This document shows, in pieces, positions 1 through 6,181 of a stretch of DNA of 7,967 bases (the stretch's first letter is position 1; every line of letters starts with the position of its first letter). The DNA comes from CAZXVW01 sp964644025 (GTDB lineage: Bacteria; Acidobacteriota; Terriglobia; Bryobacterales; Bryobacteraceae). A program made the position numbers and the translations under genes. Location: contig CAZXVW010000193.1 in NCBI GenBank assembly GCA_964644025.1, positions 1 to 7,967 on the forward strand, written 5' to 3'. The notes under the pieces were generated by a model that made no database searches, had not been told where the DNA came from, and worked only from the letters and a program-made list of their open reading frames with translations.

Positions 1-331
1 GCATGAGCACCGGCGGCAGGTGTCGCCCCAGCACCACTCCGCGGTGGATACAAAACCGCGCCTGCTGCATCTGTCCGGCCTCGGCCAGGACTTCGGCCAG
101 CGCGCACCACTTGTACGGGGTGGCGGGATCGGCGCGAAGGGCGCCCTCGGCCAGAGCCACCCGCTGTCCGGGATCCGGGATCCGGGCCGCGGTGGCCGGG
201 GACACGGTGAAATCCGGCTGTAGAAGCAAGGGCAGCCCGGCAGAGTCCAGAGCGCCTTTCTGTACTAAGAAGGCAACAATGGCCAACAGACTCACGCTGA
301 TGCCAGCGAGAATCTGAATGCTCCGGCGCAT
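1..331 (-). CDS. Membrane-anchored TPR protein, N-terminal part (runs off the left edge)
   Basis: An open minus-strand frame starts at ATG 331 and stays open to the window edge, giving 110 visible residues. It begins MRRSIQILAG, followed by one hydrophobic segment (about residues 6-24, ending near AIVAFLVQ) that should be a signal anchor. Residues about 55-110 look like one TPR-type helical hairpin: a helix around RVALAEGALRADP, then PYKWCALAEVLAEAGQMQQA and an RFCIHRG helix. The WCALAEVLAEAG and PPVLM pattern resembles TPR proteins encoded next to exopolysaccharide or O-antigen genes in Acidobacteriota; that link is from memory of the family and is inference. The protein is probably a periplasm-facing scaffold, with no catalytic motif in the visible part. 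It is divergent from the NusG-type gene at 566. No Shine-Dalgarno sequence precedes the ATG, but a TATAAT box lies 8 nt upstream, so the mRNA may be leaderless. Confidence 0.72.
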   Translation of the reverse strand, partial: MRRSIQILAGISVSLLAIVAFLVQKGALDSAGLPLLLQPDFTVSPATAARIPDPGQRVALAEGALRADPATPYKWCALAEVLAEAGQMQQARFCIHRGVVLGRHLPPVLM

Positions 332-339
332 GTCAGATC

Positions 340-345
340 ATTATA
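340..345 (-). promoter_or_regulatory. Consensus -10 box (TATAAT) immediately upstream of the TPR gene
   Basis: A perfect TATAAT on the minus strand ends 8 nt before the ATG at 331. Transcription from it would begin at or within a base or two of the start codon, giving a leaderless mRNA. I see no good -35 hexamer 16-18 nt upstream and no extended -10 TGn, so the match could be chance. Confidence 0.4.
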
Positions 346-431
346 CGTCGGCGCCCGGCGGCATGCGGCTCCAGGAAGACGGGTAACGAAGGCTGTTATC
401 GAGAAATGGTTACAAAGCGTCACATTGTGTG

Positions 432-459
432 TTGACAAGCGCCTAACGATTGATAGCGT
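432..459 (+). promoter_or_regulatory. Possible sigma-70 promoter for the NusG-type gene
   Basis: A perfect TTGACA (432-437) is followed after 16 nt by TAGCGT (454-459), a weak 3/6 match to TATAAT, with TGA just before it as in an extended -10. Transcription would start near 466 and leave a leader of about 100 nt before GTG 566. The leader contains the palindrome at 521-532. The strong -35 is the main support and the -10 is poor. Confidence 0.35.
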
Positions 460-520
460 GCCGGCAAGGGGTGCAGGAGCGGACCTGGACTTGGGGGAGG
501 GGTGGTAGCATCTCTGCATA

Positions 521-532
521 CCGTTTAAACGG
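521..532. promoter_or_regulatory. 12-bp perfect palindrome CCGTTTAAACGG upstream of the NusG-type gene
   Basis: The sequence reads the same on both strands and sits 34 bp before the preferred start at 566, in the divergent intergenic region. Its AT core with GC arms is typical of a dimeric-repressor operator. That role is inference, since no regulator gene is visible nearby. Confidence 0.35.
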
Positions 533-553
533 GCATTCGACGGGGTGGCGGAC

Positions 554-558
554 AGGAG
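554..558 (+). promoter_or_regulatory. Ribosome binding site (AGGAG) that favours GTG 566
   Basis: AGGAG ends 7 nt before GTG at 566. The upstream in-frame GTG at 545 has no comparable site, so 566 is the better start. Confidence 0.5.
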
Positions 559-565
559 CAGGAAC

Positions 566-868
566 GTGGCGAGCGCAAGTACGAGAGACATTTTTCCATC
601 GCAGCCCAAGCGCGGACAGTTTCCCTGGTATGCAGTTCATGTAAAGTCGAGGTTTGAGAGAGAGGTATCCGAAGCGCTTCGACAGAAGGGCTACGAAGAA
701 TTCGCTGCGTTCTACCGGACACGGCGGCGCTGGTCCGACCGCACGAAGACGGTAGAATTCCCCCTGTTCCCCGGCTATATCTTTTGCCGTTTTGACGGAG
801 CCGGCCCGCTTCGTTGTGGACGTGTTCGGCGGTCCCGGCGTGGGTGGGCGGCGGCTAGCGGGCCATGA
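566..868 (+). CDS. Truncated NusG/UpxY-type antitermination protein (NGN domain only)
   Basis: The product is 100 aa from GTG 566. Residues 21-77 match the NusG N-terminal domain: WYAVHVKSRFEREVSEAL (RNAP-facing helix and strand), then the F-P-L-F-P-G-Y-I-F-C-R-F-D strand typical of NusG, RfaH and UpxY. Such proteins bind the RNA polymerase clamp and, as specialised paralogs, promote read-through of long polysaccharide operons. After residue 77 (about nt 796) the frame turns into arginine-rich text unlike NusG, and it stops at 868 with no KOW domain. Family members are usually about 160-190 aa. The next frame over reads ARFVVDVFGGPGV; its PGV lies near where NGN domains carry that motif, so a single frameshift near 790 is possible. 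No KOW follows in any frame I read. The 3' end overlaps the convergent small ORF (855-995) by 14 bp. Probably non-functional or a domain fragment. Confidence 0.68.
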   Translation: MASASTRDIFPSQPKRGQFPWYAVHVKSRFEREVSEALRQKGYEEFAAFYRTRRRWSDRTKTVEFPLFPGYIFCRFDGAGPLRCGRVRRSRRGWAAASGP

Positions 869-995
869 GTCCTTCCTCGACGGCCCGTTCTTCGACCAGG
901 CGGAGAACCTCTGCCCGCTGGCGCCCATCGAGGCCGTACTCGCGGGCCACGAGCTTGGCGACGAAGACAAGAGGATGGCCGGTACGTCTCTTCAT
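855..995 (-). CDS. Unrecognised 46-aa ORF, or C-terminal remnant of a larger gene
   Basis: From ATG 995 the frame encodes 46 residues, beginning MKRRTGHPLVFVAKLVAREY and ending in a charged helix close to AEVLRLVEERAVEEG, with TAG at 855. Third codon positions are strongly G/C, as in the real genes here, and the composition is protein-like. The same frame stays open upstream to a TGA at 1094-1092, reading TLLCSTDGQAALSGR and ARHAMHG before the Met, with another ATG at 1007. No good ribosome site precedes either Met (only GGGG close to the ATG at 995). The open frame ends where the dispersed repeat at 1090 begins. It may therefore be the tail of a gene whose 5' part was lost. I do not recognise the family. 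Confidence 0.4.
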   Translation of the reverse strand: MKRRTGHPLVFVAKLVAREYGLDGRQRAEVLRLVEERAVEEGLMAR

Positions 996-1441
996 AACCC
1001 CATGCATAGCATGGCGGGCGCGGCCCGAGAGCGCAGCCTGGCCGTCGGTGGAACAAAGCAGGGTAATAATAGGTTTCGAATCCCTTGTGACTCACCGCAG
1101 AGGCGCAGAGAGCGCGGAGCAGGCGATGAAAATGATGACGTTTCAGTGTTTTTTGCGTGCCGGTGGTGAATTCCGGTCCCCTGAGCAGGGACCAGCGACC
1201 AGGGACCAGGGACCAGCGACGAGACTGCCCAACATTGTAAGAAACGGAAAACAGGCAACTTATCATTGTTTTTCGCTTTTGGCCGAATAAGATAGAAAAG
1301 GAGGTTTGTGGTGTCAGGATTATTCCTCTGCACTTTGGTGGCCTCCGGCCTGGCCGATGGGGCCTCGCCGGTGCCGGGCAGGCACAGTGTACCGACGATC
1401 GAAAGAAGGAGCACAGCGAATTGAACCGGCTTCCGGGTCAC
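992..1441 (-). CDS. Possible small exported ORF or remnant of a third operon gene
   Basis: A GTG at 1441, only 14 nt after the stop of the 698-aa gene, opens a 149-codon frame. The first 37 or so residues look genuine: MTRKPVQFAVLLLSIVG followed by TLCLPGTGEAPSARPEA, that is, a basic n-region, a hydrophobic core and a small-residue c-region as in a Sec signal peptide. After about residue 38 the text becomes asparagine- and lysine-rich with AT-rich codons, then runs through the heptamer repeat and the dispersed repeat. The back part is therefore almost certainly not protein. It could be the surviving signal peptide of a third gene in the operon whose body was lost. No clear Shine-Dalgarno sequence is seen (GAAAAGAA at best), and the plus-strand ORF at 1311 competes for the same DNA. 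Confidence 0.3.
   Translation of the reverse strand: MTRKPVQFAVLLLSIVGTLCLPGTGEAPSARPEATKVQRNNPDTTNLLFYLIRPKAKNNDKLPVFRFLQCWAVSSLVPGPWSLVPAQGTGIHHRHAKNTETSSFSSPAPRSLRLCGESQGIRNLLLPCFVPPTARLRSRAAPAMLCMGL
1090..1122. repeat. Dispersed CGCAGAGGCGCAGAG-type intergenic repeat
   Basis: The stretch ACCGCAGAGGCGCAGAG, followed by AGCGCGGAGCAGG, matches a purine-rich repeat I know from intergenic DNA of many environmental bacteria. In translation it yields peptides of the 'SLRLCGE' kind, and the minus frame here reads exactly SLRLCGE. It commonly creates spurious ORFs. Its presence marks this stretch as non-coding. Confidence 0.55.
1175..1193. repeat. Hairpin GGTCCC / GGGACC
   Basis: GGTCCC (1175-1180) pairs with GGGACC (1188-1193) around a 7-nt loop. 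The right arm is the first unit of the heptamer array. No T-run follows on either strand, so it is not a convincing intrinsic terminator. Confidence 0.45.
1188..1222. repeat. Tandem heptamer repeat, five units of GGGACCA/GCGACCA
   Basis: Five 7-bp units run head to tail: GGGACCA, GCGACCA, GGGACCA, GGGACCA, GCGACGA. The alternation of GGG and GCG units suggests expansion from a 14-bp or 21-bp parent. On the minus strand it reads as SLVPGPWSLVP-type peptide. Heptameric short tandem repeats are known in cyanobacteria and I have also seen this type in Acidobacteria-like contigs. Copy number is likely variable. Confidence 0.7.
1311..1424 (+). CDS. Possible 37-aa peptide with a near-perfect ribosome site
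   Basis: AAGGAGGT (1298-1305) lies 5 nt before GTG 1311. The frame encodes 37 residues, starting MSGLFLCTLVASGLADG and ending with TGA at 1422-1424. The front is mildly hydrophobic and could pass for a signal peptide. Against it: the product is very short, its end converges on the operon stop at 1456, no clear promoter precedes it (a poor TTGTTT/TAAGAT pair 15 nt apart), and the minus strand here also looks like a signal peptide. It is kept because of the ribosome site. Confidence 0.2.
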   Translation: MSGLFLCTLVASGLADGASPVPGRHSVPTIERRSTAN

Positions 1442-1455
1442 ACCGGGGTTCTTTT

Positions 1456-3552
1456 CTAATTGACTCGCACCAGGAACAGGGCGTCCTTGGCGCCGAGCTG
1501 CAGTTGCTCGTCCACCATGCCGCCGTTATTGGCGGCCGTATCCTGCCCCGGCGAACCTCTCAAGCGCCGGAACGATTTCCCAGGGAAAAGCTGCCCGAGC
1601 GGGAGAGTGTACGGGTGGGGAGCGGGGTTCGCGACCACCAGACCGTGCTCGAACTCCCGGTACATCGCGTCCGGATGCGCGTGCACGCTGATGTTAGAAA
1701 TCCAGAGCGGTTCGCAGCCTTCGATCTCGAAGTCGAGATCCACCTTGTCCGATTTCACGTCCGAGAAGTAGAAAGCCGGGCGGAAGCTATCACGGCCCAC
1801 CCACGTCATGAAGCCGGGTGAAGCCTCGCCCGCGGTTTTCACGTGCATGAGCCGCGCCACCTCCGGCGGATAGCCTTCCCTGCCCGCGCCGCGCACGTCG
1901 AAGGTTACGAACAGGTCGGGCCCTCTCGCCGGCACGCCCAACAGGCGGAACCGGATTTTGGCCGCGTTGCCATCCGTGCCGGTGATCTTCACAGCGTTGC
2001 CTTCGAGAGCAAACCGCGCGTTTGAGCCCTGAAACCGGGCCAGCACGGAGTTGTCAAGATGCTTCCCCCTGCCTTTCAGGAGATCGGGGGCTTGCGCGGC
2101 CAGCCGCACCGGCGGTCCGACAGGTTTGCCGAGCCAGCCAAGCTCGTGCGCGGTTCCTTTTCGGAACTCATCCCAGATTCCAATTTGCTCGCCCGGCTCG
2201 GCCTCCGGAGCGAAGCTGTAACAGATGGCCGAGTCGGTAAAAACCGCCGCCGCGAAGGCGAGCCGGTGAATTCCGAACGGAATGTCCGGCCTCCGCGGCA
2301 GCCCCGTCTTTGGATCGCGCTTCACGTACTTGTGATTGACGTAATTGAACACCGGCGGCCGGGCGTTGGCCTTCCAGAAGAAGTGGCGGTTCAAGCCGCC
2401 GGACCAATCACGCATGGTCAGGTCGCTCAAACGCGGAAACCCTTCGCTCTCGATTCCATTCAGGATGTGGAAGGCCCGCTGGTTCGTCTCGCCCATCCCG
2501 TCGGCGAGCAGGAGCTTGCCGGCAGGGAACCTCTGGCGCAGCCGGCGGCAGAACTCGACGACGCCGATCCCGTAAGTGTTGAGGCCGCCGACGACGCCCT
2601 GATCGATTTTCGTGTCCCCGTCGATGTCCATTCCGCGCCTGCTGTTCCGGTTCCGGAGGTCGCGGTGGTAGCGGTTCAAGAAGAACAGCACATCGAACTC
2701 GATGCCGTCGAAGGCCGCCAGCTCACCACCCGGGCTGAACTGGCGGACCAGCTCGTCAATCAACACGTCGGCGGCCGAGCGCCCCCGGGCGTCTTTCGGC
2801 GCCGCCGTGGAGTAGTTGTAAAACCACAGCAGATTGGACTTCTCTCCCCACGGTCCCTCGGAGATGTGCGCGGCGGCGTACGCCTTCCCGGCCGGGAAAG
2901 CGCGCGGCCGGGTGCCGTAACACCCCCGCTGGACGCGTATGGTGCCCTTCGCCGCATCCACCCGGATCAACTGCACCTGTTCGCTTTCGTTCCAATCGGG
3001 TTTACCATTCTCATCGAGCAGGCACAACCCGACGTCCTCGTTCTTGTTCCGGTACCGCCCGACGCCGGTCTTGAACAGGGCCGGGTCCGAGACGCGGATC
3101 TCGGTCTCGCCCTCCTGAGCCGGCACATCGCTAAGGATTCTCGCGCCATTGAAATAAATCCAGTGACCGGCGAAGTAGTTCTGCCGCCGGTAGCGCGGAT
3201 CACGGGCATTGCCGTTGAAGTGGAGCAGCACAAGCTGGTCCGGGTGCCGCTTCTTGAAGCGGGTGAAGAACTCGATGTTGCGCTTCGAAAGCCCGGGAAT
3301 CTCCTCATCGAGCGCCTTGCCTTCGATTCCCATCAGCCGCCCGAAGGTCTTTTCCCATTGCTCGTACGTAAGATCCGGGTTCTTGCCCGGGCTTTCCGAG
3401 GCGCGGAAAAAATAAGCGCGCGGGTACTCGCCGCTCATGATGCGCAATGCACGCAGGCCGGGGGTGGTTTCCGCTGGCTGCCGCCCGGTGTCACGGCCGG
3501 CCAACAGGATGCCGCAGGCGGCAACAGCAACGGCAATGCGTAGGTTCCCCAT
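1456..3552 (-). CDS. Exported putative glycoside hydrolase (TIM-barrel-like, uncharacterised)
   Basis: The product is 698 aa from ATG 3552, preceded by AGGAGG at 6 nt. The N-terminus MGNLRIAVAVAAC has a hydrophobic core and a VAAC motif that could be a lipobox (Cys13). Residues about 33-450 look like a sugar-hydrolase barrel: LVLLHFNGNARDPR (108-120), NLLWFYNYS, an acidic strand FDGIEFDVLFF (281-291; D282, E285, D287), a DxDGDxxxD loop at 309-317 that resembles a calcium site, LLLADGMGE (347-355) and NGIESEGFP (365-373). This resembles 'hypothetical glycosyl hydrolase' families such as GHL15, but I cannot place it firmly. Residues about 485-625 look beta-rich, like a carbohydrate-binding jelly roll. 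The C-terminus has VVANPAPHPYTLPLGQLFPG. It is the second gene of the operon, 15 bp after the rhamnosidase-like gene, so it probably acts on the same glycan outside the cytoplasm. Substrate and catalytic residues are inference. Confidence 0.82.
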   Translation of the reverse strand: MGNLRIAVAVAACGILLAGRDTGRQPAETTPGLRALRIMSGEYPRAYFFRASESPGKNPDLTYEQWEKTFGRLMGIEGKALDEEIPGLSKRNIEFFTRFKKRHPDQLVLLHFNGNARDPRYRRQNYFAGHWIYFNGARILSDVPAQEGETEIRVSDPALFKTGVGRYRNKNEDVGLCLLDENGKPDWNESEQVQLIRVDAAKGTIRVQRGCYGTRPRAFPAGKAYAAAHISEGPWGEKSNLLWFYNYSTAAPKDARGRSAADVLIDELVRQFSPGGELAAFDGIEFDVLFFLNRYHRDLRNRNSRRGMDIDGDTKIDQGVVGGLNTYGIGVVEFCRRLRQRFPAGKLLLADGMGETNQRAFHILNGIESEGFPRLSDLTMRDWSGGLNRHFFWKANARPPVFNYVNHKYVKRDPKTGLPRRPDIPFGIHRLAFAAAVFTDSAICYSFAPEAEPGEQIGIWDEFRKGTAHELGWLGKPVGPPVRLAAQAPDLLKGRGKHLDNSVLARFQGSNARFALEGNAVKITGTDGNAAKIRFRLLGVPARGPDLFVTFDVRGAGREGYPPEVARLMHVKTAGEASPGFMTWVGRDSFRPAFYFSDVKSDKVDLDFEIEGCEPLWISNISVHAHPDAMYREFEHGLVVANPAPHPYTLPLGQLFPGKSFRRLRGSPGQDTAANNGGMVDEQLQLGAKDALFLVRVN

Positions 3553-3558
3553 GGCAAT

Positions 3559-3564
3559 CCTCCT
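3559..3564 (-). promoter_or_regulatory. Strong ribosome binding site (AGGAGG) of the 698-aa gene
   Basis: A perfect AGGAGG lies 6 nt before ATG 3552, inside the 15-bp gap after the upstream stop codon. It fixes the start of the downstream gene and supports independent ribosome loading within the operon. Confidence 0.8.
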
Positions 3565-3567
3565 GAT

Positions 3568-6090
3568 TCACTGTTTCAAGGCGGCCACTACCGTGGCGGC
3601 CGGTTTTTTCAGATGGAGCGTGGTTGCCAGGCCCGGCAACGCGCTCCCGTCCACCGTAAGCTTTCGCAATTGGCTCTTTTCAACCGGGAGGACGAGTTCC
3701 ACACCCTGCTCGCCGGGCACCGAGTAGCGCAGCCGGAACTCGTCCGGCCCGCTCGTCCACTCCACCGAGACGAGGCCGCGCGAGGTAGGAAACTTCCCCC
3801 GCGCCCACTTGAGCCCGCCGGGTTGGGGCGCGATGCGGATCTTTTGGAACCCGGGTGCAGCCGGCTGGATGCCCAGGATCTCGGTGGAAAGCAGATAGCT
3901 GGAGCCGGCCGAGCCGCCCTGCGCCAGGCTCCGGTCCTTGGGCGTCCAGTAATCCTGGGGCAGCCGGCCACCTGGCAAGGGAGGCCGGTTGTCCCGGATC
4001 GGCGTCAGGCTGGCATTGTAGCTCCATTCCTCCCAGACCGACTCCGAGCCGGAGCGATACATCCGCCGGTACCGTTGGCGGGCGAGATCGAGCATTTCCG
4101 CCGCGCGCCCCGCGCGGGCCAGCGCCAGCTCGACGAAATAGAACACGGTCGGCGAGGCGGGGGCCATCGTGGGCCGGCCGGTGAGCAGCGCCTGTTGGAT
4201 GCGCGCCGCGCGCCCGCCCGGCGCCAGATCCAGCAGCAGCGCCAGGGCGTTGGCAAGCTCGCTGAAGCGGCCGGTGGGTTTGCCGTCGGCCAGCGTGTCC
4301 CAGTAAGCGCCCTGTTCCTCGCACCAGTAGTTGTCGATGAGCCTCGCGCGAACGTTCGCGGCCTTCCGTTGCCATACACGCGCATCGTTGGCGCGGCCCG
4401 CCTCGCGGGCGAAAAAGGCGGTGGTATCCAGGGCGGCAAGATACAGCGCGTTGGTGGCGAACGGGACGCCGCGGAGGTCCGTGTTGCTCCAGTCCAGCCA
4501 GTTGTTTTCGAGCCCGGTCACCAGACCGTCTGCGTTCGTGTGTTCGCCATACCAGCGCGCGATCCCGGCCAGGACCGGGTACATCGCGGCGGCGAACTCC
4601 GGCTTGCCGTACAGCTCATAATAGTCCCGGATGTACCAGACGGTGTACAGAGCGTGATGGGACCAGATCTCGACGTTACGGGCCGGCCAGGCCGAGCGCG
4701 TGATGCCGCTCGGCAACTGGCCGCGGCGGAAATCGCGCAGGTACTTCTGCAGCAGCGGAATGTCGCCCATGGCGGCGGCGGTGGAGACGATCACCGCGCT
4801 GATGTCGCCGAACCACTGGGTCTGCTCCCGGTAGGTGTTGTCCACGTAGGCGTCGACCATGCACAGACGGGTCGTCCGCGTGCAAGCTTTCCACAGCCAG
4901 GTGAGCAACGGGTCCGAGCAGGCGAACGAACCCGTCACCCGGGCCGGGTGGGTAACTTCTATGGCACTGACCGAGTCGAGCTCGAGCGGCAGGTAGAGGT
5001 TGCGGAAGGTGAGCTGGACATACCGGAAGTTCTTGTAGGCGAACATTTCCCAGCTCTGCTCGCCTTCCCCGGAAATGACCCGGCTGGCGTTCCGGAGAGT
5101 CCGCAGCACGGGCGGAACCTGGCCGGCGACCAGCCACTGGCTCCACGTGATATCCATGATCTGCCCGCGATGGCCCTTCCAGTCGAGGCGAATGTGGCCG
5201 TTGAGCAACCGGCCGAAGTCGACGATGATGGAGGTCTCCTTGATGCCGTCGAAGTCCGGGGCCTGATAGTCGAACCGGTTGTTGCGGATCACGGCGTAGC
5301 GGCCGTCCCGGCGCAGAATGTTCTTCGGATCGCTGACCTGGACGTCGAGCGGAGCTTCCAGAATCTCCCGGGACATGCGCTCCGCGATACCGGTTTCCCT
5401 GAGGTTCAGGCCGGCGAGATCGAGCACCTGGCCGATGCGGATGACTTTTTCCGGAAACACCTCGCGTTCTTTCAGCAGGGGAATCTCCCGCGGCACGAGT
5501 TTCTTCCACGGGCGGTCCTGGGCCGGAATAACGGTGGCGGGCTCCCACTGCCGCGCTGATTGGGTCGCGTTGTAGATTTCCGGGTAGCCGAGATACCGCC
5601 ATGGGCGTGGAGTCGACGGCACCGTCTGGAGATACTGGTTGGCGCGCGCGACCTCCCAGGTCTGGTCGGTAGCGATGACCGCGCGCCCGTCGGCCTCCAG
5701 TTGGCAGATCAGTCCGCCGCGCGTCAGCACGGTGATGCCGGTTTCGATCCCAATGTGATGGACGACGACTTCAATCCGGTTTTCGCCTGCCCGGAGCTTC
5801 GCCGTGACGTCGTAGGAGTCGTACTGCTGCCAGCGGGGGTCGCTTCGGGCCGGACCCCGGCCGACGAAGGACCCATTCACCGACAGGCGGTAGAAATCAT
5901 CCGCGGAGATGTGCAGCGTCGCCGACTCCGGCTTCCGGTCAAGCCGGAAAGCTTTGCGAAATTCCAGGTAGCGATTCTTGGGCGCACGCTGCCCGGCATC
6001 CCAGATCCATTCGGCTTTCCACTGCTTGACGGGGGCCGCGCCCAGCGTCGCGGTGACCAGCAGGATGGTAAGCAGGTGAGATACTTTCAT
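3568..6090 (-). CDS. Secreted alpha-L-rhamnosidase-like glycoside hydrolase (GH78-type)
   Basis: The product is 840 aa from ATG 6090. This start is preferred over one 63 bp upstream because the protein then begins with a clean signal peptide, MKVSHLLTILLVTATLGAA. The order of parts is that of bacterial rhamnosidases. An N-terminal beta domain carries AEWIWD (26-31), FRKAF and VNGSFVGRGPARSD (71-84). A second beta domain carries VDFGRLLNGHIRLDW (290-304). The (alpha/alpha)6 catalytic barrel spans about 380-740, and a C-terminal beta domain has PGFQKIRIAPQPGGLKWARG. In the barrel, DNTYREQTQWFGD (417-429) aligns with the family's general-acid motif, with Glu422 as the likely acid. VWEEW (685-689) holds the likely base glutamate. 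Residues 721-731 (SLAQGGSAGSS) replace the more usual SLAHGW-like segment. The expected role is removal of terminal alpha-L-rhamnose or a related sugar from extracellular glycans. GH78-like sequences include enzymes with other specificities, so the substrate is not certain. First gene of a two-gene operon. Confidence 0.88.
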   Translation of the reverse strand: MKVSHLLTILLVTATLGAAPVKQWKAEWIWDAGQRAPKNRYLEFRKAFRLDRKPESATLHISADDFYRLSVNGSFVGRGPARSDPRWQQYDSYDVTAKLRAGENRIEVVVHHIGIETGITVLTRGGLICQLEADGRAVIATDQTWEVARANQYLQTVPSTPRPWRYLGYPEIYNATQSARQWEPATVIPAQDRPWKKLVPREIPLLKEREVFPEKVIRIGQVLDLAGLNLRETGIAERMSREILEAPLDVQVSDPKNILRRDGRYAVIRNNRFDYQAPDFDGIKETSIIVDFGRLLNGHIRLDWKGHRGQIMDITWSQWLVAGQVPPVLRTLRNASRVISGEGEQSWEMFAYKNFRYVQLTFRNLYLPLELDSVSAIEVTHPARVTGSFACSDPLLTWLWKACTRTTRLCMVDAYVDNTYREQTQWFGDISAVIVSTAAAMGDIPLLQKYLRDFRRGQLPSGITRSAWPARNVEIWSHHALYTVWYIRDYYELYGKPEFAAAMYPVLAGIARWYGEHTNADGLVTGLENNWLDWSNTDLRGVPFATNALYLAALDTTAFFAREAGRANDARVWQRKAANVRARLIDNYWCEEQGAYWDTLADGKPTGRFSELANALALLLDLAPGGRAARIQQALLTGRPTMAPASPTVFYFVELALARAGRAAEMLDLARQRYRRMYRSGSESVWEEWSYNASLTPIRDNRPPLPGGRLPQDYWTPKDRSLAQGGSAGSSYLLSTEILGIQPAAPGFQKIRIAPQPGGLKWARGKFPTSRGLVSVEWTSGPDEFRLRYSVPGEQGVELVLPVEKSQLRKLTVDGSALPGLATTLHLKKPAATVVAALKQ

Positions 6091-6108
6091 GTCAATCATC
6101 TCAAGGAA

Positions 6109-6127
6109 CCGGGAACAACATACCCGG
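6109..6127 (-). repeat. Small hairpin in the operon leader (CCGGG / CCCGG)
   Basis: A 5-bp GC stem with a 9-nt AT-rich loop lies 18 bp upstream of the rhamnosidase start codon. It is short and could be chance, but it would be transcribed in the leader if the promoter lies further upstream. Confidence 0.3.
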
Positions 6128-6153
6128 CGCAAGCGGTCCGCAGCGATTGGCAT

Positions 6154-6181
6154 CCGTCTGCCTGTACGGTTGAGCAGACGG
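6154..6181. repeat. Hairpin CCGTCTGC / GCAGACGG
   Basis: Perfect 8-bp arms (6154-6161 and 6174-6181) surround a 12-nt loop about 65-90 bp upstream of the hydrolase operon start. There is no adjacent T-run, so it is not a standard terminator. It could be an operator or leader element, or a small mobile repeat. Confidence 0.45.

Noticed and set aside
168..186. Tandem CGGGATCC repeat
   Set aside because: It is two copies inside the TPR gene that encode RIPDPG and is explained by coding sequence.
796..855. A methyltransferase-like motif (VVDVFGGPG) in the frame after the NusG break
   Set aside because: The match is only about nine residues with no further family motifs. It could equally be a frameshifted NGN end, so no separate gene is claimed.
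1175..1193. An intrinsic terminator at the GGTCCC/GGGACC hairpin
   Set aside because: No T-run follows on either strand and the arm is part of the heptamer array.
2059..3543. A 494-codon open frame on the plus strand opposite the 698-aa gene
   Set aside because: Antisense shadow of a gene with a strong ribosome site, a signal peptide and protein-like motifs; no domain is visible.
3613..5559. A 648-codon open frame on the plus strand opposite the rhamnosidase gene
   Set aside because: It is the antisense of a clear GH78-type gene in GC-rich DNA, has no ribosome site or recognisable domain, and its composition is that of a shadow frame.
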